This document shows, piece after piece, positions 1-7,282 of a DNA stretch of 17,947 nucleotides. The DNA lies in NCBI GenBank assembly GCA_964649795.1, contig CAZYQY010000011.1, positions 1-17,947 of the forward strand, given 5' to 3'. Every line of letters starts with the position of its first letter. The first letter of the stretch is position 1. The notes beneath the pieces were generated by a model. That model saw only the letters and a list, made by a program, of their open reading frames with translations, did no database searches and was not told where the DNA came from. The translations under genes were made by a program, and so were the position numbers. The DNA is from JABMPX01 sp964649795 (GTDB lineage: Bacteria > Patescibacteriota > Minisyncoccia > Portnoybacterales > UBA2143).

Positions 1-2
1 TT

Positions 3-374
3 ATTTTCTGGGAAGTGGAAAATCAGGCGGTCAAGAATATAAAAGCAGTTAAAGTTACTTACAATCAAGTTAGTCCATACTTAGAAAAATTATATCCTTT
101 GCTAGATAATTTTAAGGAAATAAGATTATACCATTTTCCTTTATGCACTCTTTCCGAAAAATTTTGGCCTTATGTTTGGCGGACTTTAGATAAGGACGGA
201 GTAATATTTAATAGCTCTTGCGCGAAGTGCCAGTATAGAAAATATTGTCTGGGCATTCCAAAGGAATATTCAAAGCATATGGGAATTAAAGAATTTAAGC
301 CAATTAAAGAGAATTTTAATATTAAGGAAAGAAAAGATATTTACCAGCCTATTTTAAGCATAAATAAGAAATAA
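3..374 (+). CDS. Radical SAM-like protein, C-terminal end (cut by window edge)
   Basis: The reading frame is open back to the window edge, so the GTG at 15 is probably an internal valine and only the last ~124 residues are present. The visible part has a Pro-Leu-Cys motif (HFPLCTL) followed by a Cys-X2-Cys-X5-Cys cluster (CAKCQYRKYC) and then LGIPKEY and a Gly-Ile-Lys-Glu-Phe stretch. This pattern is typical of the C-terminal auxiliary-cluster region of one group of radical SAM proteins. The catalytic CxxxCxxC motif would lie upstream, outside the window. The stop TAA overlaps the ATG of the next gene by one base, so the two are probably co-transcribed and translationally coupled. The substrate cannot be told from this fragment. 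The family call rests on the cysteine pattern only. Confidence 0.6.
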   Translation: MFWEVENQAVKNIKAVKVTYNQVSPYLEKLYPLLDNFKEIRLYHFPLCTLSEKFWPYVWRTLDKDGVIFNSSCAKCQYRKYCLGIPKEYSKHMGIKEFKPIKENFNIKERKDIYQPILSINKK

Positions 375-1618
375 TGATTTTTGATATTTTATTTTTACCC
401 TTTGTTTTTTTTATCGGACTGATTACCAGTTATGAAGATATTAAATTTGGCAAAGTAAAAAATAAGTGGATTTTATTAGGACTGATATGGGGATTAGCCG
501 TAATTATTTTCTTTTTGATCTGGTATTTTATTGCCTCGCCCGTTACTCGTTTTTATTATTTTAATATTATAGATTTGCCTGATAATTCACCAGCTCCAGT
601 TTTTACTGTTTCTTTGATTTATCTATATAGAGTTGTTCTTAACGCATTTATTGCTTTGATAATAGGTTTTTTAATGTGGAGGTTTAATGCTTGGGCAGCT
701 GGCGATGCCAAGCTTTTTATTATTTATTCTTTGCTTCTCCCTTTAAAATATTATTGGAAATCATGTCTGCCTTATTTCCCTTCTTTCGCTTTATTAATTA
801 ATATTTTTATCCCTATTTTTCTCTATTTATTAATAAGATCTTCTTTTTATTATTCTAAATTTATTTATTTTCGCTTATTCAAGCCGACAAAAATTGATTT
901 GTCAAAGAAAAAAGATAAAACAGATACAAAATTAGATAAAAAAAAGAAACTGTGGGAAACTGTGAAAAATATGGCAGTTATGCTGCTTGGCTTTATCGCT
1001 ATTTTCTTAATTTTTGGCTTATTCCAGCAGCCAATTAAAGAACATTTTTCTATTGATATTTCTTCTTTGCTGATATTTGTGTTTGCTGGTTTAATAATTT
1101 TTAGCGGACCATTATCCAAGATTTTCCAAAAGCCCATTACTTTGAAAATAATTCTTCTTGTTTTGACTGTTATTCTTAGTTATGGATTTATCTCTTCTCC
1201 GCAATCTACTTGGCAAATCCTTTATCAGACAGTTAAATTAATGATTATTTTTATGACTGTTTTAACTTTATTTAGAAAATTAATTGATTTTTATGTTATG
1301 AGAACCAGTTTAAAAGAAATAAAAATAGAGGAGCTTAAGCCAAATATGAATTTAGCTGAAGAGGCATTAAATGAATTAAAAAAAGATAAAGAATATTATG
1401 ACAAATACATTGGCCTTATTTACCCATGTGGCTTAACCATGGAACAGGTACAAGCAATAAAAATATGGGAAAACAAAAAAGACAAGCTAGAAACCATTAA
1501 TATTTATAAGCCATTCCCTTTTGTTTTTTGGATGTTTTTAGGAGTAATTATTACTTTAATTTTAAAAAGTTCTTTATTGCATCCAATTCTATTACCATTT
1601 TTTGAATTAATGAAATAA
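374..1618 (+). CDS. Prepilin-peptidase-like (A24 family) membrane protein
   Basis: This is a 414-residue polytopic membrane protein. Two conserved aspartates of A24 aspartic peptidases are visible: Asp22 in a 'YEDIKFGKVKN' stretch just after the first hydrophobic segment, and Asp111 in a 'GDAKL' motif, matching the family's D...GxGD pair. These enzymes cleave the leader of type IV prepilins or pseudopilins on the inner face of the membrane. The protein is longer than minimal CpaA/FlaK-like members (roughly 150-250 residues). A lysine-rich cytosolic linker (about 173-193), more membrane helices, a soluble Lys/Glu-rich segment (about 315-375) and a last TM helix follow the usual core. The start ATG overlaps the preceding stop (TAATG). 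No pilin gene was recognised in the window, though the next gene encodes a secreted protein. The family call is fairly secure; the role of the C-terminal extension is unknown. Confidence 0.7.
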   Translation: MIFDILFLPFVFFIGLITSYEDIKFGKVKNKWILLGLIWGLAVIIFFLIWYFIASPVTRFYYFNIIDLPDNSPAPVFTVSLIYLYRVVLNAFIALIIGFLMWRFNAWAAGDAKLFIIYSLLLPLKYYWKSCLPYFPSFALLINIFIPIFLYLLIRSSFYYSKFIYFRLFKPTKIDLSKKKDKTDTKLDKKKKLWETVKNMAVMLLGFIAIFLIFGLFQQPIKEHFSIDISSLLIFVFAGLIIFSGPLSKIFQKPITLKIILLVLTVILSYGFISSPQSTWQILYQTVKLMIIFMTVLTLFRKLIDFYVMRTSLKEIKIEELKPNMNLAEEALNELKKDKEYYDKYIGLIYPCGLTMEQVQAIKIWENKKDKLETINIYKPFPFVFWMFLGVIITLILKSSLLHPILLPFFELMK

Positions 1619-1622
1619 TGCC

Positions 1623-1631
1623 TGTGGATAA
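1623..1631 (+). other. DnaA-box-like nonamer TGTGGATAA
   Basis: This is a perfect match to the reverse complement of the consensus DnaA box TTATCCACA, four bases after the stop of the membrane peptidase gene and about 30 bases before the -10 box of the next gene. The 15 bases CCTGTGGATAAGTTT are repeated exactly at 10526-10540, also ahead of a promoter. Whether DnaA binds here is not shown. Confidence 0.45.
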
Positions 1632-1635
1632 GTTT

Positions 1636-1665
1636 CTGGCAAACTATCTTTAGAAAAGATATAAT
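1636..1665 (+). promoter_or_regulatory. Promoter for the fn3/PKD protein, probably leaderless
   Basis: A perfect -10 box TATAAT lies at 1660-1665. A weak -35 (CTGGCA, 1636-1641) is 18 bases upstream. The start codon at 1676 is only 10 bases after the -10 box and has no Shine-Dalgarno sequence, so the transcript probably begins just before the ATG. Confidence 0.6.
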
Positions 1666-1675
1666 ATATATAGAC

Positions 1676-2752
1676 ATGCATAAAATAAAAAATCTTTCCA
1701 GAAAAAGATTAATTTTAATAATATCGCTCTTTTTAGTATTGGCGTTTTTTACTTTTGTTTGGGCGTATAATCCGGGAACTAATTTTACTCTTTGTACTTC
1801 TACAGTTAGTCAGCCAGCTTGTTATCCAGGAGCATATCCTACGCCAACTTTAAATTGGACAGTTGTTGGCAGCTCCAGCCAAACAGACTATCAAGTTCAA
1901 ATTGATAATAATAGCAATTTTAGCTCTATAACAATAAATAGTGGCGTAGTGGCTTCTGCTAATAAATTTTATCAGGTTAGCACAGCAGGATTATCTTTTA
2001 ATACAGCTTATTATTGGAGGATAAAAATTAGAGATAATTTTGGTAGCTGGATTGATGATTGGGTTAATGCTGATGCTCCCTTTACTACTGCTCCTTTATG
2101 CAATCAATCGCCAACAGCTACTAATTTAAATATTGTTAAAGGAGATTATTGCACGAGTCCGTCTCATTTCTTCTCTTGGATTTACTCTGATGGCGATGGA
2201 GATACAGAAAGTCAATTCCAATTCCAAATGGATAATAATAGTGATTTTAGTTCTGCAGAAATTAATAGAACATATAGCGGACTTTCCAATCCAAGTCCAA
2301 CTACTAATAACCAGACAGTAATAGTAGCTGTTTCTCCTGGAGCAGATCAGATTGGCTATAATACTACTTATTATTGGCAAGTTAAGGTTTGGGATTCTAT
2401 GGGGGCTGATTCTGGCTGGGTACAGGGTTCTTCTTTTAAAACAGAATTGCATCAATATCCAACAATAGACTTTGATTGGGCGCCTGAAAATCCAAGTGAA
2501 AATGAGGATGTATCATTTACCGATCAATCAACTGTTTATGGCGGAGCAAGTAAATCTGCCTTGTCTTGGACTTTTGAAGATGGCAATCCAGCAAGTTCTA
2601 GTCAGCAGAATCCAATAATTCAGTTTACTGACAATGGTTCAAAACAAGTCACCTTAAAAGTAACTGATTCTGATGGTTTTTTCTGTCCTGGCTCTAAAAC
2701 AGTTAATGTTCAATTTACTCTGCCTGACTGGAGAGAAATTTTGCCGTGGTAG
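1676..2752 (+). CDS. Secreted protein with two fn3-like repeats and a PKD domain
   Basis: The 358-residue product begins with a clear signal sequence: basic KIKNLSRKR, a hydrophobic stretch at about 12-30, then WAYN. Two related beta-sandwich repeats follow. Each has a 'DNNS(N/D)FSS' motif and an aromatic 'TAYYWRIKI' or 'TTYYWQVKV' strand, and they resemble fibronectin-III-like repeats. Residues about 258-345 form a PKD-like domain (Phe-Asp-Trp-Ala-Pro-Glu-Asn-Pro, then 'LSWTFEDG', 'VTLKVTDSDG'). It ends in a short aromatic tail (DWREILPW) without a second TM helix or sortase motif. It probably acts outside the membrane, in adhesion or as a surface protein. Being next to a prepilin-type peptidase hints at a shared surface role, but there is no prepilin cleavage motif. 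It converges on the TrmB gene with only 19 bases between the stops. Confidence 0.75.
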   Translation: MHKIKNLSRKRLILIISLFLVLAFFTFVWAYNPGTNFTLCTSTVSQPACYPGAYPTPTLNWTVVGSSSQTDYQVQIDNNSNFSSITINSGVVASANKFYQVSTAGLSFNTAYYWRIKIRDNFGSWIDDWVNADAPFTTAPLCNQSPTATNLNIVKGDYCTSPSHFFSWIYSDGDGDTESQFQFQMDNNSDFSSAEINRTYSGLSNPSPTTNNQTVIVAVSPGADQIGYNTTYYWQVKVWDSMGADSGWVQGSSFKTELHQYPTIDFDWAPENPSENEDVSFTDQSTVYGGASKSALSWTFEDGNPASSSQQNPIIQFTDNGSKQVTLKVTDSDGFFCPGSKTVNVQFTLPDWREILPW

Positions 2753-2771
2753 ACAACTACAAAGACAGACC

Positions 2772-3506
2772 TTATATCTTCCAAGCGTAAAGAAAAAAAG
2801 ATTTAATTAAACTAACAACAGTTTTGTCTTCAATACATATGCCTATTGATTTTTCTGAAAGAATAATAACTTTATCGTAAATAATAATAATTCCTGGGAA
2901 ATTAAACAATTTTTGCTTAAATATTCTTTTCTCTAAATAATCAGATAATCTCTTTTTAATAGAGGACTGCGCTTTACAGAGTTCTTTAATCTGTATTTTC
3001 CCCAATCGTTTTTTAATTTTTAGATAGGTATCCTGTCTATTTTTATTTGGCCAGATTTTTTCATTATTAATTAAAACATAAATTTTTTTGCTTTGAGTGA
3101 ATAAAAAATCATCAAATAAAATCTCCAATCCTTTTTTGTCTTTATATGCTTTTATCTTTCTCTTATCGCCTAAGTAATATTTATTTTGTAAAGTAGCAAT
3201 AATACGGATAAATTCCCGTTCTTTTTCTTCCAATTCCTTTTTCTGTATTCTCAAAATTCCCAATAAAGCATTTGGTGATTGGGCTGTAAAATATCTGCGA
3301 TTCTTGCTTTTTGATTCAATTATTAAATTCTTTTTACTTAAGGCCTTAATAATCTCATAAACAGTCGGTCTGCTAATTTTGGTATTTTTGGCAATTTTCT
3401 GAACTGAAGTATAGCCCAATTCCAAAGCAGCCAAATAAACCCGCACTTCTTTTTCGGTTAGGCCTAATTTTTTTAGTTCTAATGGCAAAATATCTATTTC
3501 TTTCAT
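2772..3506 (-). CDS. TrmB-family transcriptional regulator
   Basis: The 244-residue protein has an N-terminal winged helix-turn-helix (about 8-75) with the TrmB-type pattern 'LGLTEKEVRVYLAALELG', then 'KNTKISRPTVYEIIKALSKKNLI'. A coiled, Lys/Glu-rich linker follows (about 85-110), then a C-terminal ligand-sensing-like domain with 'KGLEILFDDFL' and 'IIIIYDKVIILS' strands. TrmB proteins are common in archaea and CPR bacteria and bind DNA, often in response to sugars. The gene is transcribed away from the YcaO/SagB gene and the two start codons are 225 bases apart, so this protein is the obvious candidate to control the RiPP cassette; that is inference. No Shine-Dalgarno sequence precedes its ATG. 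Confidence 0.8.
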   Translation of the reverse strand: MKEIDILPLELKKLGLTEKEVRVYLAALELGYTSVQKIAKNTKISRPTVYEIIKALSKKNLIIESKSKNRRYFTAQSPNALLGILRIQKKELEEKEREFIRIIATLQNKYYLGDKRKIKAYKDKKGLEILFDDFLFTQSKKIYVLINNEKIWPNKNRQDTYLKIKKRLGKIQIKELCKAQSSIKKRLSDYLEKRIFKQKLFNFPGIIIIYDKVIILSEKSIGICIEDKTVVSLIKSFFLYAWKI

Positions 3507-3509
3507 ATA

Positions 3510-3534
3510 TCTAACTATGACTTATTTCTAACTA
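3510..3534. promoter_or_regulatory. Direct repeat ahead of the TrmB gene (possible operator)
   Basis: The octamer TCTAACTA occurs at 3510-3517 and again at 3527-3534, 17 bases apart, immediately upstream of the TrmB start (read TAGTTAGA on the minus strand). Direct repeats at about 1.5-turn spacing beside a regulator gene could be an autoregulatory site. AT-rich chance is also possible. Confidence 0.25.
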
Positions 3535-3551
3535 AAAATCAAGATTTATTT

Positions 3552-3618
3552 TTGTCAGCCATTGCTTTACAATCAATAAATCAAAAATATCGCTTGAGTA
3601 AAGCGGTATTTTTGGTTT
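3552..3618 (+). repeat. Dispersed terminator element, copy A
   Basis: This copy begins TTGTCAGCC and ends in GGTATTTTTGGTTT. It contains a 13-bp hairpin (arms 3583-3595 and 3601-3613, loop GAGTA, one G-T pair) with an A-run on the left and a T-run on the right, so it can act as an intrinsic terminator on either strand. Positions 3565-3613 (49 bases) are identical to 7148-7196, and a diverged copy lies at 10452-10515. It sits between two divergent genes, where no obvious transcript needs terminating. Confidence 0.7.
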
Positions 3619-3630
3619 ATGGATTAAACC

Positions 3631-3659
3631 TTGACAATAATTTATTAAATGAGTATTCT
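3631..3659 (+). promoter_or_regulatory. Promoter of the YcaO/SagB gene
   Basis: A consensus -35 TTGACA (3631-3636), a 17-base spacer and a -10 TATTCT (3654-3659, 4 of 6) lie just after terminator element A. The predicted leader is about 65 bases. It ends in a purine-rich ribosome binding site GAGGGGGGAG (3717-3726) five bases... upstream of the ATG region at 3731, which supports that start. Confidence 0.6.
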
Positions 3660-3730
3660 AACGATATCAGATAATTATTGTATTTTAAAAATTAAATAAC
3701 TGAAAAAATCTAAAAAGAGGGGGGAGAAGA

Positions 3731-5899
3731 ATGGAAAAAATATTTTTACCGTTTATTGCGGCTCGTTTAGTTGTTGTAGGTAAAGGCACAGTTTTTTACA
3801 CGAATAATAGTGAATTAGTAGTAGAAGCGCCTGACAAACTTATGAGTAAACTTGTCAAAATGTGTAATGGGAGGAGATCAATTAGCCATATAGTTGAATT
3901 GCTAAAAAATGATTGGGACGAGAAATCTTTGCGTGGATTAATTGATGATTTATGTGATAAAAATATTCTTATTAATGCTGCAGATGTAGTCGAAAAAATA
4001 TGGGATTTTATTGAAAATCCTATTGGCTTCCCTGCGTTTCTTAGTGAAAAAGATAGAAATTATTTGGTAAATAAAGCCAAAAGAAGACAAAGAGGGAGTG
4101 TATATAATCAGGAATACGAATCTTCTTTGACCCCGTTCAGGAAACTTCTTAAGAACCGACGCTCGGTCCGTTTATTTTCTGGTAAGGTTCTCTTTCAAAA
4201 TATCGTCGATATGCTTTGGAGTGCTTATGGAGAAATTAAGGATGGTCATCGTACAGTTCCTTCGGCTGGTGCGCTTTATCCGCTTAAAATCCATTTAGTT
4301 GTGTTGGAGCAAAATAAAAAACTTGTTCCGGCTATTTATCGTGTATATTTCCGTTTCCCAAGATTAGGGTTTAATTTAGTATCAAAGGACATAGACTCTT
4401 TCTTACGGTCATTTTTTGACCCGATGATGCTTGAAGGTGCATTTGGCGTAATTACGATAAGTGGTTCATTGAACGTTATGGCAGAAAAGTACGGCAGTCG
4501 CAGTTTACTGTTTACCGTTCTTGAAGCAGGGCATGTAGCTCAAAATATAAATATTGCCGCGGCAGAAAAGAATATTGCAACAGTAGAAATTGGAGGATTT
4601 CAAGAAAACCTGCTTAAAAGAGCAATACATTTATCAAGACGTTCTCATCCGTTTATTGTGATAGCATTTGGTCGTGAAGATAAAACTATTCGAACGGGTG
4701 CTATTGATAAAAAAATTGAAGTACAATGGCAACTTCCAACCAATAAACAATATTATCCGCCATTTGCTATTGCTTCAGCGAGAGTCTTAAAAAAACAGAG
4801 CTGGTCGAATGGCAGAGACAGTAAACCGAGATTAGCATACGCAAAAGCTGTTGCGGAAGCAAAAGAATGGGCAGCATGCGGTTGCATACCAGGCAACCTA
4901 ATTCGAGAAAAATTTATCAACCTCAAAACAGCAATCAATCCAGAAACTATTATTAAATTTCACTCATTACAGTATAGACAGAAGAAATTTCCTTTTAGGC
5001 CTTTTGATGAAAGAATGGAATATAAATGGACTGAAGGAATTAACGAGCTGACGGGGTTAAAAGTCTATGTTCTGGCAGATCATGTTTATTTTCCGTATTT
5101 TCCTGAAACTCCATATTATTGTTATGCAAATTCATCGGGAGTAGCGGCTTATCCTTATTGGGAAAAAGCAGTTGAAACAAGTACGCTCGAACTTATTGAA
5201 CGTGATTCATTTATGATTGCTTATCTTGCCCGGATTCAATTTCCGACTATTCAAGAAAAGGGACTTACTGAATCGATTCAAAAAAGAATTAAGGAACTTC
5301 GTAAAGTCGGATTTAAGGTCTGGGTGAAAGACCATTCCCTTGATCTAGCACCGTCCATTTGTGTTATAGCTCAAAGTGAAGAATATGCATATACGCCTTG
5401 TGCTTCTTGTGCTAATTTTAACGTAGAACATGCTATTGATCATGCTCTTATGGAGGTCGAGGCGCTTATCCTGTCGCGTTTTCAAAATGGTCCAGCAGAA
5501 TCTATCAAGCCCGAAGAAGTAATATGGCCACTTGATCACGGAAAACTATATGGACAAAGAAGATACTTCCATCGTGCTAACTTCCTGTTTTACGGCCACA
5601 ATAAAATTTCTTTTAATGAAATAGGTAGAAATGCTGTTTGGTCATGGCCGAATCTCTTATCACGATTCGAAACTAAAGGATGGCAACTTATTACAATTCC
5701 CCTGCATCTTTCTTCGAAGTACGGAGGGAATGACGATTTACACATTGTTCGTTCTATTGTCCCTGGTATGGTGCCAATGACTTTCGGGTTTAGGCAAGAA
5801 CCAGCTGGGGTGGAAAGACTGTATAAAATCGCTAAAGATTTTGGAAATATTAAACTTTCCTATGGAGGGCTTACTAAATTTCCACATCCTTTTGCATAA
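3731..5899 (+). CDS. RRE/SagB dehydrogenase/YcaO cyclodehydratase fusion (azole RiPP enzyme)
   Basis: This 722-residue protein looks like a one-piece azol(in)e synthase. Residues 1-95 resemble a PqqD-like winged-helix leader-binding domain (RRE). About 130-320 are a SagB-type nitroreductase fold: 'KNRRSVRLFSG' (141-151) for FMN, the hallmark 'PSAGALYPLKIHLVV' (177-191), and 'EAGHVAQNINIAAAE' (265-279). About 345-722 are a YcaO domain: 'AYAKAVAEAKEW' (369-380), 'NSSGVAAYPYWEKAVETSTL' plus 'ELIERDSF' (467-494), and 'ASCANFNVEHAIDHALMEVE' (558-577), which hold the expected ATP/Mg-binding Glu residues. The C-terminus ends PHPFA, close to the PxPxP tail of azoline-forming YcaO proteins. YcaO would cyclise Cys/Ser/Thr of a precursor with ATP; the dehydrogenase would oxidise azolines to azoles. 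The gene has a strong ribosome binding site and looks less AT-rich than its neighbours, so transfer is possible. No separate E1-like partner was seen. Confidence 0.88.
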   Translation: MEKIFLPFIAARLVVVGKGTVFYTNNSELVVEAPDKLMSKLVKMCNGRRSISHIVELLKNDWDEKSLRGLIDDLCDKNILINAADVVEKIWDFIENPIGFPAFLSEKDRNYLVNKAKRRQRGSVYNQEYESSLTPFRKLLKNRRSVRLFSGKVLFQNIVDMLWSAYGEIKDGHRTVPSAGALYPLKIHLVVLEQNKKLVPAIYRVYFRFPRLGFNLVSKDIDSFLRSFFDPMMLEGAFGVITISGSLNVMAEKYGSRSLLFTVLEAGHVAQNINIAAAEKNIATVEIGGFQENLLKRAIHLSRRSHPFIVIAFGREDKTIRTGAIDKKIEVQWQLPTNKQYYPPFAIASARVLKKQSWSNGRDSKPRLAYAKAVAEAKEWAACGCIPGNLIREKFINLKTAINPETIIKFHSLQYRQKKFPFRPFDERMEYKWTEGINELTGLKVYVLADHVYFPYFPETPYYCYANSSGVAAYPYWEKAVETSTLELIERDSFMIAYLARIQFPTIQEKGLTESIQKRIKELRKVGFKVWVKDHSLDLAPSICVIAQSEEYAYTPCASCANFNVEHAIDHALMEVEALILSRFQNGPAESIKPEEVIWPLDHGKLYGQRRYFHRANFLFYGHNKISFNEIGRNAVWSWPNLLSRFETKGWQLITIPLHLSSKYGGNDDLHIVRSIVPGMVPMTFGFRQEPAGVERLYKIAKDFGNIKLSYGGLTKFPHPFA

Positions 5900-5903
5900 T
5901 GCG

Positions 5904-5939
5904 AAGGACGGGAAGTCTTGCTTTCCGTCCTTTTATTTT
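5904..5939 (+). terminator. Intrinsic terminator after the YcaO/SagB gene
   Basis: A 12-bp stem (AAGGACGGGAAG at 5904-5915 with CTTTCCGTCCTT at 5921-5932, one G-T pair, loop TCTTG) is followed by TTATTTT. It starts four bases after the stop codon at 5899 and separates this gene from the protease gene. Confidence 0.85.
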
Positions 5940-5953
5940 AGTAGTATAAAAAT

Positions 5954-6784
5954 ATGCAATCTAATCTAATAGAAATTAATTTTTATTTTCCAGAAGTATC
6001 AGATAGATTAAAAAACAAGCAAAGACTTGTTGATTTAATCATGGAATCGATGCGAGTTAATAAAACTATACAATATGCTGGCTATGCGAGTGAAAAAGAT
6101 TTGAAAAAAGATCTTTTGTTCCATATCGGAGATAACAACATTGAGCAATATCATAATATTTCGGTTAATGAAAAGAAAATAATTAAGAAAACCATAGGTC
6201 AAACTATCAAAAAATGTGATAAAATCTTGCCACTTCCGACCAAGAATTTTATATTTGTGTTTCCCTGGTTCCCTTCAGAAAAAGAAATAGTTTTTAATGG
6301 TTCGTTTGGCTTTGCAGCTTATAGTTGTGTCATTCACCTTTTTGTCAATCTCGATATCTTTAGTAAGAAATCAGTTGCTGATAGTATTGCGCATGAGATT
6401 AATCATACTATTTCATATTATTATCATTTTGATCGCTACAGCAATTGGACTCTTCTCGATCACATGGTTAATGAAGGATTAGCTGAAAATTTTAGAGAAG
6501 ATGTATTTGTAAAGACGAATTCTGCTCTATGGTCTATCGCTCTTACTAAAAAGAAAGCTTTTAATATCTTAATTTCTATAAAACGATATTTAAATTTCAA
6601 AGATCAATTATTGCATCAAAGAATACTTTTTGGCGATAAAAAGTACAAGCGATGGGCTGGTTATTCTATTGGATATTGGCTAGTTAAAGATTTTATAAAT
6701 AAAAATAAAGATCTTTCTTGGGAAGAAATCATAAAAACAGATCCCGAAGATATTTTAGAAGCTGTTATAAAAAATAGGGCATAA
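5954..6784 (+). CDS. DUF2268-like zinc metalloprotease
   Basis: The 276-residue protein has no signal peptide. It carries 'SIAHEINHTISYYY', with the zinc-binding HEINH at 147-151, followed by 'TLLDHMVNEGLAENF', whose Glu174 is the likely third ligand. The spacing and the 'LLDxMVxEGLAE' context match DUF2268 (YjaZ-like) predicted zinc proteases. It lies between the YcaO/SagB gene and the precursor gene, so leader-peptide removal or immunity by cleavage are both plausible; neither is shown. The upstream terminator (5904-5939) implies its own promoter or read-through. A TATAAA at 5945-5950 is only three bases from the ATG, which is too close for a normal leader, so the start signal is unclear. 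No ribosome binding site is visible. Its 3' end overlaps the precursor's terminator on the other strand. Confidence 0.75.
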   Translation: MQSNLIEINFYFPEVSDRLKNKQRLVDLIMESMRVNKTIQYAGYASEKDLKKDLLFHIGDNNIEQYHNISVNEKKIIKKTIGQTIKKCDKILPLPTKNFIFVFPWFPSEKEIVFNGSFGFAAYSCVIHLFVNLDIFSKKSVADSIAHEINHTISYYYHFDRYSNWTLLDHMVNEGLAENFREDVFVKTNSALWSIALTKKKAFNILISIKRYLNFKDQLLHQRILFGDKKYKRWAGYSIGYWLVKDFINKNKDLSWEEIIKTDPEDILEAVIKNRA

Positions 6785-6808
6785 CAGTTAATTAAACTGT
6801 TATGCCCT
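6769..6808 (-). terminator. Intrinsic terminator of the precursor gene
   Basis: A perfect 14-bp inverted repeat (6776-6789 with 6795-6808, loop of five bases) is followed on the minus strand by TATTTTTTAT (plus-strand A-run at 6769-6774). It therefore terminates the minus-strand precursor transcript. It contains the stop codon of the convergent protease gene. The plus-strand side has no T-run. Confidence 0.85.
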
Positions 6809-6828
6809 TGTAATGCTTAGTGTAAGTA

Positions 6829-6981
6829 TTATTTACCGCCGCATTGACCATTGCATTGGCTGCCACCACCGGGTCCGCAACTGCATTGTTCTTGGAAGAC
6901 GATTGTATCGGAGACTTGCTTCTTTGGTTTAGACGTAATCTTCCAAGAGAATTTTTTAGGAATTTTCGCTTGACTTTTCAT
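6829..6981 (-). CDS. Azole-type RiPP precursor peptide (50 aa)
   Basis: Read on the minus strand from ATG (6979-6981) to TAA (6829-6831), this short gene encodes 50 residues. The leader (1-32) is Lys-rich and includes 'FSWKIT' and 'SDTIVFQEQ'. The C-terminal part is CSCGPGGGSQCNGQCGGK, with Cys at 33, 35, 43 and 47, Ser at 34 and 41, and seven... or more Gly. Such a Gly/Cys/Ser-rich tail behind a polar leader is the classic shape of microcin B17-like linear azol(in)e precursors. An excellent ribosome binding site (AAGGAGGTGAG) and a dedicated terminator bracket it, and it lies 45 bases from the end of the protease gene in the YcaO cassette. Up to four thiazoles and two oxazoles are possible. 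The cleavage site is unknown; a position near residue 32 is a guess from composition. The reading frame is supported by signals on both ends, not by homology. Confidence 0.85.
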   Translation of the reverse strand: MKSQAKIPKKFSWKITSKPKKQVSDTIVFQEQCSCGPGGGSQCNGQCGGK

Positions 6982-6984
6982 GTT

Positions 6985-6995
6985 CTCACCTCCTT
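6985..6995 (-). promoter_or_regulatory. Strong ribosome binding site of the precursor gene
   Basis: The minus strand reads AAGGAGGTGAG three bases before the ATG at 6981, a near-perfect anti-16S complement. It fixes the start of the 50-residue precursor. No convincing -35/-10 pair was found in the AT-rich DNA upstream (7000-7130). Confidence 0.85.
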
Positions 6996-7147
6996 TCCCG
7001 AATTTTAAAAGTTCTATTATTTTATTAAGATTAACATAATTTTTATTTTAAGGCAATAGATTTATACTAATCTATAAGCAAACTATAAAACAATAGACAT
7101 TGTGTTTTGCTCGAAGTTATATTTAGTTATCCAGTTGCCGCACATCT

Positions 7148-7200
7148 CTTTACAATCAATAAATCAAAAATATCGCTTGAGTAAAGCGGTATTTTTTGGT
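7148..7200. repeat. Dispersed terminator element, copy B
   Basis: Positions 7148-7196 are identical over 49 bases to 3565-3613, including the 13-bp hairpin (arms 7166-7178 and 7184-7196). With T-runs on both strands it can serve as terminator of the minus-strand HExxH gene that ends at 7283, before the precursor gene's promoter region. The rest of 6982-7282 shows only AT-rich DNA and a DnaA-like box. Confidence 0.7.
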
Positions 7201-7208
7201 TAGGCGAG

Positions 7209-7217
7209 TTATCCACA
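7209..7217 (-). other. DnaA-box-like nonamer TTATCCACA
   Basis: A perfect DnaA-box consensus lies about a dozen bases beyond repeat copy B, in the gap between the precursor and the second HExxH gene. The analogous spot beyond copy C (10528-10536) has the same nonamer in the opposite orientation. Confidence 0.4.
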
Positions 7218-7282
7218 GATTTTTATTAAGGAAGATTCTGTCTTTGATAAAAATCCTTAAATATCTAAATTGGCCTATTTTT

